From contig JAJZFQ010000012.1 of NCBI GenBank assembly GCA_021805275.1, forward strand, positions 1 to 57,374: 57,374 nt of DNA, read 5' to 3'. Below, in pieces: positions 1 to 8,514 of the stretch (position 1 is its first letter; the number at the start of each line of letters is the position of its first letter). The position numbers and the translations under genes are program-made. Below the pieces are notes generated by a model. It did not search any database, was not told the DNA's origin, and saw only the letters and a list, made by a program, of their open reading frames with translations. This stretch comes from Pseudomonadota bacterium (GTDB taxonomy: Bacteria > Pseudomonadota > Gammaproteobacteria > Steroidobacterales > Steroidobacteraceae).

Positions 1-1050
1 CCGCATCCGGGAGGATTCCGATACGATACAGGGAGCGCGCGCGCCTAGCAATTTACGCAGGTGACGTGCCGGGCATTTTGAGGACCAGCTGCACGCGAAC
101 GATCCACGTGGAGGACATGCGCACGTTAGCGATCTGGCTGGCAAGAGATTTGGCTCTGATGGAAATCCTGTACCGACAAATTCACCGGAGGTGCATCTGC
201 CAATTAACCCGAAGGTGCCGTCGGACGAATGTAGTGAGCATGGCTGCTGCGAGTGAGACGCCAATAGGCACGCGTTAAGTCGAGGTTCCGAGATCCCAAG
301 AATGGGCAGCACGTGCAAGCGTAATGACTATCGTAGCGCGTCAAGAGGTAAATGTTTTCGCAGCGCACGTTGACCTTAATCCGCCAGCCGCCCGAGACGC
401 GTACGTACCGTACAGGGACGCACCCACTCTGCTAGGCGGCCAGCTTATTCTGGCGGACCGGCAAAGATTGCACTCGCACATCCGGACTTTTGCTGTGAGC
501 GTCGCTCACTGTCCCTGATGAGTTTCGCCAGCCGGCACCTCGATCGCTTACGCGCACTTACAGTGCCTCGTCCCACGTGGGCTTTGCCATCACTCGCTTG
601 ATCGCCTGAACAATCTGAGGTTCAGTCTGCCATTTCCGCTTGGGTCTGTTTGCTGATGCCCAGCAGCACGGCCTTGCCGCCGCTGGACTTTAGATGCCGT
701 CAAGGGGTGGAGGCGTCCATCCCAGTACTTACAGTTCGGCGGTTACCCAAATCAGCAGTGCATTCCCAAAATTTCGTGGTGGTGACAGGTATTGCTGCAG
801 CTGGCCACGGTCCGCTCTAGATTTAACATAATATATATTATGCGAACCAATGCTGATTTCTGATTTGTCGATCGGCGCGCGATCGTCGTCTCCGGATTGC
901 TTGAGAACTCTTGGACGCCAATCCCTGGCAGCCTCATTCCTTTTGGACAAGTAAGTGCTGCCGCTTTGGCGAGAAGCGCGCCCGGAATTCCGTGCGTGAC
1001 GGCATATTGAGCCACTCCTCAGTGCTTGCCTCCGCCCGGAAAAAGCCGAA
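1..1050. other. Gene-poor, apparently degraded region
   Basis: I see no convincing gene here. The open frames are short, lack ribosome sites and do not read like proteins. Around 540-720 the minus strand gives scraps of protein-like sequence (for example QAIKRVMAKPTWDEAL) broken by stops, which suggests a decayed gene, but I cannot assign a family. Base composition is visibly less GC-rich than the 10-55 kb part. A perfect 16-bp AT palindrome lies at 827-842. Confidence 0.5.
827..842. repeat. Perfect 16-bp AT-rich palindrome
   Basis: The sequence CATAATATATATTATG is its own reverse complement. It lies in the gene-poor left end, about 200 bp beyond the stop of the TPM-domain gene. It could be an operator or simply AT-rich decay; there is no gene next to it to regulate. 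Confidence 0.6.
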
Positions 1051-1671
1051 CTACAGTTCGATCAGGCCGTCGGAGAGCTCACCAGATGTGCCGGCATCGG
1101 GCGGAAAATGCTCGGCCATCGCCTTGCCGCACGCGCCAATGGCAGCGACGAAGCCATCGACCACGCGTCCGTGGCTCACCTCGTCCACAAACAGATCGAT
1201 AATCGCCTTCCAATGGGCCTCGCCGAGCTTCTCATGGATTCCCTTGTCCGCCACAATCTCAACGTAGCGCTCGGCAAGTGAAACGAAAAACAGCACCCCG
1301 GAGTGATGCTGAGTGACGTGCACGCCCTGCACATAGAACTGCGCCTTCGCAAGACGGCTTGCACGCGCGCGCTTTACACGCGCTGGAACCAGCCAGACGT
1401 GCAACCCCGGCACGAACAGCAGCAGCGCAGCCAACACGATGAACGTGAGCAGCTGTATCTGGTAAAGATGGATCCATCGGACTGACACATCAAGGACCAG
1501 ACAGACCCCTGGTAGCAGCAGCGCAGCCATGGCCGACCACAATAGCGGTACGAACACGTAGTGATCGCTGGCGTGGGCCACCACCGCGACAAACTCGCCG
1601 CTCGTGCTCCTTTCCGCGCCGTGAATCGCCGCGGTGATACGCGCCTTGTCTTGCTCCGAGAAGCGGACCAT
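1051..1671 (-). CDS. TPM-domain membrane protein
   Basis: A 206-residue protein. The N-terminal stretch (MVRFSEQDKARITAAIHGAE) and the region after two hydrophobic segments (about residues 42-60 and 72-92) fit the TPM domain family, with the pattern HHSGVLFFVSLAERYVEIVAD typical of it. TPM proteins are membrane-associated; their molecular role in bacteria is poorly defined. It starts 3 bp after the stop of the larger TPM protein upstream on the minus strand and belongs to the lemA-TPM-TPM cluster. Confidence in the domain is good, in function low. Confidence 0.8.
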   Translation of the reverse strand: MVRFSEQDKARITAAIHGAERSTSGEFVAVVAHASDHYVFVPLLWSAMAALLLPGVCLVLDVSVRWIHLYQIQLLTFIVLAALLLFVPGLHVWLVPARVKRARASRLAKAQFYVQGVHVTQHHSGVLFFVSLAERYVEIVADKGIHEKLGEAHWKAIIDLFVDEVSHGRVVDGFVAAIGACGKAMAEHFPPDAGTSGELSDGLIEL

Positions 1672-1674
1672 GTC

Positions 1675-2565
1675 TCACCAGCTCCCGGAGGCGCCACCGC
1701 CCCCAAAAGATCCACCACCGCCGGAGAATCCGCCGAAGCCGCCTCCGCCGAAACCACCTCCGCCGAAGCCGCCTCCGCTCAACATGCCGAGAGCGAGCCA
1801 GCCGAGCCAACCACCGCCGCCACCGGGGCTACCCGGCCCGCCGCGTCCGCCGCGTCCAAATAGCGCCCGCAGCAGCGGCGAAAGCGCAAAGAAAAGGATC
1901 AGCAGCATCAACGCGCCCGTTCCATTACGCTCCTGGACACGCTGCTTCCTGATGGCAGTGTGCCGATTACCGAGCACCGCCAGAATGGCGTCCGCCCCCG
2001 CTTCAACGCCGCTCGCGTATTGACCTTTCTTGAAGCGCGGCGCAATCACATTGTGGATGATAAGGAAGCTCTGCGCGTCGGTAAGAGTTCCCTCGAGGCC
2101 ATAGCCGACGTCGATGCGCACCTGCTTTTCGCCGACATCCACGAGCAGCAGAACGCCATTGTTCTTGCCCTTCTGGCCAATGCCCCAATGCCGCCCGAGC
2201 TGATACCCGTAGAGATCGATGGGAAAGCCGTTCAGAGTTGGGAGCGTGACTACCACGAGCTGAGTTCCGGTCGTGTGCGCATAGGCGGCGAGCTTTTGCG
2301 AGAGTTGCTCGAACGCCCCCTGAGGAAGCAAGTGCGCATCATCGACTACCGGCCCAGTCAGCGTCGGGAACGGCGGCCTGCCGGCATTGAGAGGGTTTTG
2401 CGCCGCGTACGCGGGTGCGGCGATAATGAGCATCACCGCGAGCAGCCAGCAAGCTCGAGCGCTCTGCAGAACGGTCTTTGCGGCAATCAGGCCTGAGGTG
2501 CGCCGATTCCCCGTGGGTTCTTGACCTGTCGGGTGCCTCAAGGTCAGGTCGTAAAAACGCCTCAT
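1675..2565 (-). CDS. YgcG-like TPM-domain protein with Gly-rich tail
   Basis: 296 residues from the ATG at 2565, which sits 1 bp after the lemA stop; the open frame extends further upstream but only over lemA. A hydrophobic segment near residues 40-53 ending AAPAYA looks like an export signal. The TPM domain follows (PVVDDAHLLP ... GTQLVVVTLPTLNG ... NNGVLLLVDVGEKQVRIDVGYGLEG), then a second hydrophobic segment (LMLLILFFALSPLLRALF) and a tail made almost only of Gly, Phe and Ser, the classic YgcG architecture. The protein is probably anchored in the inner membrane. Such genes commonly sit beside lemA, as here. Confidence 0.88.
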   Translation of the reverse strand: MRRFYDLTLRHPTGQEPTGNRRTSGLIAAKTVLQSARACWLLAVMLIIAAPAYAAQNPLNAGRPPFPTLTGPVVDDAHLLPQGAFEQLSQKLAAYAHTTGTQLVVVTLPTLNGFPIDLYGYQLGRHWGIGQKGKNNGVLLLVDVGEKQVRIDVGYGLEGTLTDAQSFLIIHNVIAPRFKKGQYASGVEAGADAILAVLGNRHTAIRKQRVQERNGTGALMLLILFFALSPLLRALFGRGGRGGPGSPGGGGGWLGWLALGMLSGGGFGGGGFGGGGFGGFSGGGGSFGGGGASGSW

Positions 2566-2566
2566 A

Positions 2567-3172
2567 TCAGAACTTGACCGTAGGAACCTGCTGAGCCTGC
2601 TGCGAGATCGTGAAGTTCTGCACCGGCTTGTAGTTGCTGTAGAAGAGTGAGTGGTACCAGCGGCCCGGGATCGTGGTGAGTTCGGTGTCGTACTGCTGCA
2701 CCGCCAGAATGTAATCGCGGCGCGCGACCGCAATGCGGTTCTCGGTGCCTTCCAGCTGCGCCTGCAGCACCAGGAAGTTCTGGTCCGCTTTGAGGTTGGG
2801 GTAGTTCTCGGTGACGACCATGAGACGCGAGAGCGCGCCGCCCAGCGTCGCCTGGTTGCGCTCGAAAGCATGAAATTCCTTCGGGTTCGTCAAAATGTCC
2901 GAAGGAATTCGGGTCTGAGTGACCTTGGCGCGGGCATCGGTGACCGCCTCAAGCACTGACGCCTCGTGCGCGGCGTAGCCCTTGACCGTCGCCACCAGAT
3001 TCGGGATCAGATCCGTCCGCCGCTGGTACTCATTGAGCACCTGGCTCCAGGTCGCGTTCACCTGTTGCTTGTCGGCCGGTATGTTGTTGATTCCGCAGCC
3101 GCTTAGGAGCAGCAGGGCCCCTACGACGGCCAGCCATCTGACGTTGACCAGATAACGACGGGGCTCTTGCAT
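2567..3172 (-). CDS. lemA: LemA family lipoprotein
   Basis: 201 residues from the chosen ATG at 3172; an in-frame ATG at 3220 would add 16 residues before the signal and is less likely. A lipobox LLLLSGCG puts the lipidated cysteine at residue 26. The rest is the helical LemA domain: QQVNATWSQVLNEYQRRTDLIPNL and a late motif YNTxxxxFPG-like (YDTELTTIPG). LemA proteins are membrane-associated, of unclear function. It is the first gene of a unit with the two TPM-domain genes, with 1 bp between stop and next start. Confidence 0.92.
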   Translation of the reverse strand: MQEPRRYLVNVRWLAVVGALLLLSGCGINNIPADKQQVNATWSQVLNEYQRRTDLIPNLVATVKGYAAHEASVLEAVTDARAKVTQTRIPSDILTNPKEFHAFERNQATLGGALSRLMVVTENYPNLKADQNFLVLQAQLEGTENRIAVARRDYILAVQQYDTELTTIPGRWYHSLFYSNYKPVQNFTISQQAQQVPTVKF

Positions 3173-3768
3173 CGGAGGCCTCTCAATGATCCCGACGGGA
3201 ACTAAGGCGCATGGTACCACGATCGCAACACTTTCGGATGCAAGACGATGTCGATCGGCCGATCCGCTTCACCGTCCTTCGGAAGACAAACATCGAACGG
3301 CCCGACATAGGTACGGGGACCTCTTACGTCCCGGGCGACGCCAACCTGACGATACAGCTGCCGGACTGTCTTCCGATGGAATCTCAACGGAGCCCACGGC
3401 TCACGAATATCATTGTCACGTGTCGAGAAGGCGGCGATGACGACATTCCCCTGTCGAGTGCTGAGAGCAATATCAGGCACCTGCACGCACGGCAGATTGA
3501 ACTTCAGCGGCTGACAGTTTGTCCCGCCATTGACGCTGACAAAAACCCTATTCGGGGTGCTCTTGATTTTGCTGCCAATATCAAGAGCACCCCTACCGTC
3601 AGTGCTTTGTTTCCTTCCCCGATTTCCACAGTCACTCCCATGCACCTCGAAGTTCCACGTCGCTGTCCAGAATTGCCGCCATAAATCTGCTACCGAGGAA
3701 AGACAGTGGACGACAATTCAATACGTTACGACCACGATCTGGTTCCACATTTACGCCCGCGAGCGGCC
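3173..3768. other. Intergenic region between lemA and hpnL
   Basis: Two overlapping open frames occupy this stretch on opposite strands (3211-3684 plus, 3202-3645 minus). The minus one (147 codons, ending 30 bp before the lemA start) has a mixed, protein-like composition, but I recognise no family and see only a poorly spaced ribosome site, so I do not call it a gene. A strong hairpin lies at 3554-3593. Confidence 0.4.
3554..3593. repeat. Perfect 14-bp inverted repeat (hairpin)
   Basis: Arms GGGGTGCTCTTGAT (3554-3567) and its exact complement (3580-3593) flank a 12-nt loop. There is no T-run after it on either strand, so a classical intrinsic terminator is doubtful. It lies between convergently unrelated genes and may be a remnant of a small repeat element. 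Confidence 0.6.
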
Positions 3769-4761
3769 TCACGAGCGATCGAGTTGTATCCCGCGCAGCC
3801 GCCGCCCCTCAATCCACTGCCACGACAGCAGCGAAGGAATACCGCACAGCACCTCGCGCAATCGCTTCGCCATTGAGACCGCCAGGGCCAGCTCTGCCCC
3901 AATGCCGAGCAGATGGCCGAACAGCATAAACCCGGCTTCCTGCACGCCGATGCCCGCTGGCACGATGAACGCCAGATAGCGGGCCGCTTGCGTCAGACTC
4001 TCCAGGGCTACTGCAACCTCGACGCTCACCGGATGTCCGAACAGACGCAACGCGAACCAGACCTCGAACGAGGCCGACACGAAGGCGATGAGCTGTAGCG
4101 CACCAGCGCTAAAAAGGGCTCCCACGCGCTGCAGCGTTGCGCGCAGCTCCCTGTCGAGCAATTCCGCGCCCTCGGCCATCAGGCGCGTTCCGACGATCGG
4201 CCGCAACACGCGGTGCAACCGCTGAAACATCGAACCGTGGCGCGCAACCAGTGCCGTCAGCACCGGCACCGGCAGACTCAACAGAAAGGCGATTAATACC
4301 TGGTTATAGTCGCCGCCAGTTGCGCGCAGATGGAGGAACAGCAGCAATCCGATTGCGGTGAAAACGTAGACGACGACCAGCGTAAGGAGAATTTCGACAA
4401 TAACGCTCACCGCGACTGGAATTGACGGCAGACCGCGCCAGCGCATCAAGCGTATCGCCGCCAAGCCGCCGCCAACACTCGCAACTGGCAGCAGCCGGTC
4501 AATCGCGTCGCGGACCGTGGTCACCCAGTAGATGTACGGGAATCCCGCCCGCGAGTGCGGATCGTAGGGGCGCAGAAGCACGCGCCAACCGATCGCATAA
4601 AGTAAAAAAAATGCGCCGCGGTAAGGTACGAGCCACAGCAGCTGCAGTCCGGCCAAATCCATCGTGTGCAACATCGCCGGCATGTCCGAGCGGACGAACA
4701 GGGCCACCAGCAGTGCGCACCCCACTACTCCGCCGATGTAACCTGCGATCTTCACGCGCAC
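3769..4761 (-). CDS. hpnL: HpnL-like membrane protein (hopanoid-associated)
   Basis: 330 residues with about eight hydrophobic segments spread along the length, and the pattern of the lysylphosphatidylglycerol synthase transmembrane superfamily to which HpnL belongs (LPVASVGGGLAAIRLMRWRG; LIAFVSASFEVWFALRLFGH; VPAGIGVQEAGFMLFG). HpnL is linked to hopanoid metabolism and is proposed to act in hopanoid transport or membrane distribution. The gene follows hpnI by 55 bp on the same strand; the pairing is what supports HpnL over a generic flippase-like protein. No hpnH, hpnJ or hpnK is near. Confidence 0.8.
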   Translation of the reverse strand: MRVKIAGYIGGVVGCALLVALFVRSDMPAMLHTMDLAGLQLLWLVPYRGAFFLLYAIGWRVLLRPYDPHSRAGFPYIYWVTTVRDAIDRLLPVASVGGGLAAIRLMRWRGLPSIPVAVSVIVEILLTLVVVYVFTAIGLLLFLHLRATGGDYNQVLIAFLLSLPVPVLTALVARHGSMFQRLHRVLRPIVGTRLMAEGAELLDRELRATLQRVGALFSAGALQLIAFVSASFEVWFALRLFGHPVSVEVAVALESLTQAARYLAFIVPAGIGVQEAGFMLFGHLLGIGAELALAVSMAKRLREVLCGIPSLLSWQWIEGRRLRGIQLDRS

Positions 4762-4816
4762 CCCTCGTCCAGGGATGCGGCCGCATGTCGCGCCCAGACT
4801 GGCTGTTGCACAAGGC

Positions 4817-5977
4817 TCAGGAGAGCCGGTGCATGACGCCGCGGGCGTCTACGTCAAAGCGATTTCCGCGCCATGTGATGCGCGAGGTCAGCATGCTCGA
4901 GCACCATACCCACAGCAGCAGGACGTCGCGCACCGGAATCAGCCACAGGTCCTGAAGCTTTGGGCGCGCGGGCCGGATACGATGGGCAAGAAAAATTGCG
5001 ACACGGACGGCGAGTGTCACCCCAAATAGCGTCCATGCAAGTGGATCGAGCGCCGGAGATCCGGTGGCCAGCACTATGCCAAGCAGCCCGAGCGGTACGC
5101 TGAAGCTGAAGAAGATGAAGGGGAAGGAACGCGGACGCAGCACGTGCAGTGTGCGCATCCATCGTACTTCATGACGCGTGAGTGACTCGAAACTCGGCTC
5201 ATGGCATTCGGCGCTCGGCACGTAAGATGAGAGCACGATGCGCAAACCCAGCGAATTAACCCTGTCGCCGAGTTCATGATCGTCGGCAAGATGGTTCGCG
5301 ATCGCCCCCAATCCGCCGATTGCCTGCACGGTATCGCGTCGCATGCACAGGGTCTGCCCGGACACATAGTTCTTGTAACCGAACAGCCACGCGAGCAGCA
5401 CGGATGGCATGTACCACTCATTAATGTACATTGCCCCGAGGTGCGAGAATATCGAGCGTGTCGGCACGGCTCGATAGAGGCAGGTCACCAGCCCGACGGA
5501 CCGATCAAACAAAGGCTCCGTGACGATGCGCAGGTAATCCGGACCGACCGAAGCGTCGCTGTCGGCCATCACCAGAACGTCGTGCTTGGCCTTGGCGATC
5601 ATGTTGATCAGGTTGCTAATCTTGCAGTTGCTTCCGTGCTGCTGCGCATTGACGACCACATCGATCGCCAAGGATGGAAACTCTGCCCTCAGGCGCTCAA
5701 CCACCTCGAGCGCCGGATCGTCCTGATCGAGCACGCCGAATACCACTTGATATTCGTGAAAGTCCTGTGCGCAGAAGGATCGAAGGTTCTCGTATAGTCC
5801 GGGCTCCGGACCGCACAGCGGCTTCAGCACCGACACCGGATGGAGCCTCGGGACCCCGACGCGACGGGCGCGCCAATGCCATACCAGAACTGCGATCAAG
5901 GTCACGATGCTGTAGCCGGCTGCCACTGCCAGACAGATAAATCCGAGTAGACAGACGGGTGCAGCGATGTCGGTCAC
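4817..5977 (-). CDS. hpnI: HpnI-type hopanoid glycosyltransferase
   Basis: 386 residues from a GTG at 5977; a GTG at 6085 would add 36 low-complexity residues, so the shorter start is preferred but not certain. There is an N-terminal membrane helix (about 8-33), then a GT2-type ceramide-glucosyltransferase-like domain: DSD metal site at 139-141, ADDHELGDRV around 231-240 and RHEVRWMRT around 268-276, then C-terminal membrane helices. In Burkholderia, HpnI adds N-acetylglucosamine to bacteriohopanetetrol, the first step toward glucosaminyl and cyclitol-ether hopanoids. The HpnK deacetylase and HpnJ radical SAM enzyme expected next are absent from the window. Confidence 0.85.
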   Translation of the reverse strand: MTDIAAPVCLLGFICLAVAAGYSIVTLIAVLVWHWRARRVGVPRLHPVSVLKPLCGPEPGLYENLRSFCAQDFHEYQVVFGVLDQDDPALEVVERLRAEFPSLAIDVVVNAQQHGSNCKISNLINMIAKAKHDVLVMADSDASVGPDYLRIVTEPLFDRSVGLVTCLYRAVPTRSIFSHLGAMYINEWYMPSVLLAWLFGYKNYVSGQTLCMRRDTVQAIGGLGAIANHLADDHELGDRVNSLGLRIVLSSYVPSAECHEPSFESLTRHEVRWMRTLHVLRPRSFPFIFFSFSVPLGLLGIVLATGSPALDPLAWTLFGVTLAVRVAIFLAHRIRPARPKLQDLWLIPVRDVLLLWVWCSSMLTSRITWRGNRFDVDARGVMHRLS

Positions 5978-6465
5978 GGGCGTCTCGGTGCGGGCTGCTG
6001 CTAGCGAGATCCTGGGGGCTCGCCGCGTGACCGGCTCCGAGCTCGATCCGGCAGCTGCTCGAGACCATCCGCCGCCCAAACGCACAAACGGTTGCCGATG
6101 CCTGTGCGTTGAGTATGTCCGAACACTGCTCGAGCAACGTGTGCTGAGTTCATTACGTGTTTAAGCTCGGACACGGAGCGCCCTCCTCTCCCCCCTCTTC
6201 ACTCAAGCCTTAGTTTGGCAGCTCCGTGTCAAGCCGGCAACCGCCGCGCGGGCCCTCTAGCAGGCTGTTGAAAATCTATTTCCCGCACATCGATTTTGTC
6301 AAAATCGGAGCAATCACGCACCGTGAATCATATGGTTACGTCATTCTTGATGAGAAATCTCGACTCGCAAAATCATTGTTCAACAGCCTGCTAGAGACGA
6401 TGCTTCGCCACCCGCCGGCCATCGAGCGCACGGCCGGACGAATAGCGCTTCACAGCGATGGTTCG
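5978..6465. other. Intergenic region carrying a MITE-like element
   Basis: Between hpnI and the outer-membrane protein gene no gene is visible. The main content is the 142-bp inverted-repeat element at 6255-6396. The remainder is unremarkable. Confidence 0.6.
6255..6396. mobile_element. MITE-like element with 18-bp terminal inverted repeats
   Basis: The ends CTCTAGCAGGCTGTTGAA (6255-6272) and its exact complement (6379-6396) enclose about 106 bp of AT-richer sequence with no gene. Just inside the left arm is a small internal hairpin (CGATTTTGTCAAAATCG). A CTAG tetranucleotide sits in both outer arms and could be a target duplication, in which case the true terminal repeats start at CAGGCTGTTGAA. 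Size, lack of coding and clean ends fit a miniature inverted-repeat element mobilised by an insertion sequence elsewhere. I do not assign the parent family. Confidence 0.75.
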
Positions 6466-7113
6466 TCAGGGCAGCGCCCAGCTAAAACCGACCGATAGCA
6501 GATCCGGATCGCCGCCGCCGATGTTTCTATTTGCATTGATTCGGTCGTATTCGAGTCGCACTCCCAGGGACCCGAGTTTCCACTGGGTACCGACGCCGTA
6601 GGCGAAGCCCCATCCCGATGTGGAACTGTTTGCGCTGCCGGGAAGCGGCGAACAGATGTTCAGATTGCACGCCATCGGTGCGTGGTAATCCCAGCTCTTG
6701 TGCAGGCGGGAGATACCTGCCTTGGCATACAGATCCCACCAGGGTTGCAGTGGCAGGTATCCGACTGCGAACCCGGCCACTGCGCTACTGGAGGCCTGCA
6801 GGCTCGATGCCTGGCTGGAGGGTCCCGCTCCCGGGGTGAACACATCCCGGTGCGCCTTGCCGAAGTCGAAATACTCCACTTCGGCGCCCAGATATCGGGT
6901 GGGTCGCACGCCGAGGAAGACATCCCAACCGAGAGTCCCTTGCGACAGTCCGATATTGCCCGCCGCCGCCTCGGGGTCCTGGCGCACCGTCGCAGAGCCT
7001 ACGCCAACGCCAACGTACGCCCCGCGCATGCTCTGTTGAGCGCGGGCAGTGTGAGCGGGCAGGTAAAGACCCAAGCCCACAGCCAGGACGGTCAGTATCC
7101 TTTCCAGCCTCAT
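6466..7113 (-). CDS. Outer-membrane beta-barrel protein, OmpA/OmpW-like
   Basis: 215 residues from the ATG at 7113, preceded by a good AGGAGT site. A clear signal peptide ends AHTARA-Q near residue 26. The mature part alternates hydrophobic and polar residues in strands: AYVGVGVGSATV at the start, ARYLGAEVEYFDFG-like centre, WGFAYGVGTQWKLGSLGVRLEYDRI, and a final strand ending LLSVGFSWALP, the aromatic-rich C-terminus typical of barrel assembly. Two cysteines (NLNICSPLP region) lie in a predicted loop. Ligand unknown. It is monocistronic. Confidence 0.8.
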   Translation of the reverse strand: MRLERILTVLAVGLGLYLPAHTARAQQSMRGAYVGVGVGSATVRQDPEAAAGNIGLSQGTLGWDVFLGVRPTRYLGAEVEYFDFGKAHRDVFTPGAGPSSQASSLQASSSAVAGFAVGYLPLQPWWDLYAKAGISRLHKSWDYHAPMACNLNICSPLPGSANSSTSGWGFAYGVGTQWKLGSLGVRLEYDRINANRNIGGGDPDLLSVGFSWALP

Positions 7114-7461
7114 CAGTTCTACTCCTGGTCGCTGTGGTTTCTGCTCGGCTGTCGCGTGCAGTTGCATACTGCCCGTCAGTGTAGCGGGTTTCGCCTCGCG
7201 AGGCGCCAGGGCAGTTGCTTGAGCGGCGTTGCAGCGGTTTTGGATCCGCTCAGAGCTCAAGGCTGATACGCCGGTGCCGAACCTTCGTGAAACCCCTGAT
7301 GAAGCGGATTGCGCACGCGCACACGGCCGTAGAGGCATTCGTCCCCGAAGTCTTCCGACCAAATCGGATCCAGTCCACCCGCATCGGCATAGGGCCACAG
7401 CTGCGCCTCATACCACGACTGTTTTGCACAGCGCAGCGCGGTGCGCACGCCGGATCGCTCT
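7114..7461. other. Intergenic region, possible gene remnant
   Basis: No complete gene is seen. On the minus strand a frame over 7257-7461 gives aromatic-rich, protein-like sequence (LWPYADAGGLDPIWSEDFGD) with no start of its own, since it runs back into the LysR gene in another frame. It could be a remnant of a deleted gene. I found no family match by eye. Confidence 0.35.
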
Positions 7462-8406
7462 TCAAATCCCGCCTCGATCGGCGCCTGTTCTCGAGGGCGC
7501 CTGTGCTCCGGACTGTTCGGTCCAGACATGGAACGCCTGCACCGCCCAGTCAATGAACGCACGCACGCGCGGTGAGCGTTGACGGCTCTTGGGGTAAAGA
7601 AGCGACACGGGGGTCGGCGAAGGCGGTGTATCCTCGAGGACGGCGATCATGCTGCCGCTCTCGAGTTGCGCCCGCAGCGCATATCGGGGCACCTGAATCA
7701 GGCCCATGCCGAGCGCACCGCCATCCCGGTAGCTCCCCGCACCGTTGACCGAAAATGGAGTCGGCAGCATCACGTGCCGGATGGCACCCTGCACCGTGAA
7801 CTCCAGCGGCAGAACGCCTCCGGTGGCCGAGGAGCGAAAGCCGACCATGCGATGCTCCTGCAGCGCATCCCAGCGAAGCGGCAGGCCGTACCGGGCAACG
7901 TAGGCGGGTGCGACGGCCGTGACCTCCGGGAGGAGTGCCACGCGCCGGGCCACCAGATCACTGTCCCGAAGCTCCCCAGCGCGAAGCACACAGTCGACCC
8001 CCTCGCGCAGGAGGTCCACGAACCGCTCTCCTTCGCTCATATCGATCTCGATGCCCGGATAGCGCTCAAGGAAGCGCGGCAGTCCGGGCAGCAGCACCGA
8101 TCGGGCGAGGTCGCCCTGCACGTCCAGCCGCAGCCGGCCCTTGGGCTTCGCTCCGCGCAAGGCGCCCTCCACCTCCTCGATCTGCGCCAGGATGGCGAGG
8201 CAGTTTCGGTAGTAGCTCTCGCCGTCCGGCGTCGCACTCACTTGCCGGGTGGTCCGCTCCAGCAGGCGTACGCCGAGCCGCGCTTCGAGCCGCTTGAGCA
8301 CATCCGTCACCGTCGAGGCGGGAAGATCAAGCTCGCGAGCCGCGGCGCTGAAGCTCTTCAGCTCCACGATCCGCGTGAATACGCGCATGCTGTCCAACCG
8401 GTCCAT
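7462..8406 (-). CDS. LysR-family transcriptional regulator
   Basis: 314 residues. The N-terminal winged helix-turn-helix (MDRLDSMRVFTRIVELKSFS ... LDLPASTVTDVLKRLEARLG) is followed by the LysR effector-binding domain (GRLRLDVQGDLARSVLLPGL; DCVLRAGELRDSDLVARRVA). It resembles the subgroup that often controls neighbouring dehydrogenases or efflux genes. The gene is divergent from the SDR gene at 8515 with 108 bp between starts, and that gap holds a 9-bp inverted repeat, so SDR control and autoregulation are likely. The inducer is unknown. Confidence 0.92.
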   Translation of the reverse strand: MDRLDSMRVFTRIVELKSFSAAARELDLPASTVTDVLKRLEARLGVRLLERTTRQVSATPDGESYYRNCLAILAQIEEVEGALRGAKPKGRLRLDVQGDLARSVLLPGLPRFLERYPGIEIDMSEGERFVDLLREGVDCVLRAGELRDSDLVARRVALLPEVTAVAPAYVARYGLPLRWDALQEHRMVGFRSSATGGVLPLEFTVQGAIRHVMLPTPFSVNGAGSYRDGGALGMGLIQVPRYALRAQLESGSMIAVLEDTPPSPTPVSLLYPKSRQRSPRVRAFIDWAVQAFHVWTEQSGAQAPSRTGADRGGI

Positions 8407-8418
8407 TGTTCGTCTCCA

Positions 8419-8454
8419 CCGGATAATGTAACCAGATGTTCGCAGATTATCCGG
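8419..8454. promoter_or_regulatory. Candidate LysR operator between divergent genes
   Basis: CCGGATAAT (8419-8427) and its exact complement ATTATCCGG (8446-8454) are separated by 18 bp, starting 12 bp upstream of the LysR start codon. A perfect dyad in the shared promoter gap is what a LysR dimer would bind. Binding is inferred, not shown. Confidence 0.55.
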
Positions 8455-8514
8455 CCGACAAAAATCGCTATCGTTCGGCTCCGTCAGCTATTCGCCCCGT
8501 TGCAGGAGAAAGTC

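Noticed and set aside
3211..3684. Overlapping plus- and minus-strand frames as genes
   Set aside because: Mutually exclusive, no recognisable domain, and no well-spaced ribosome site on either strand.
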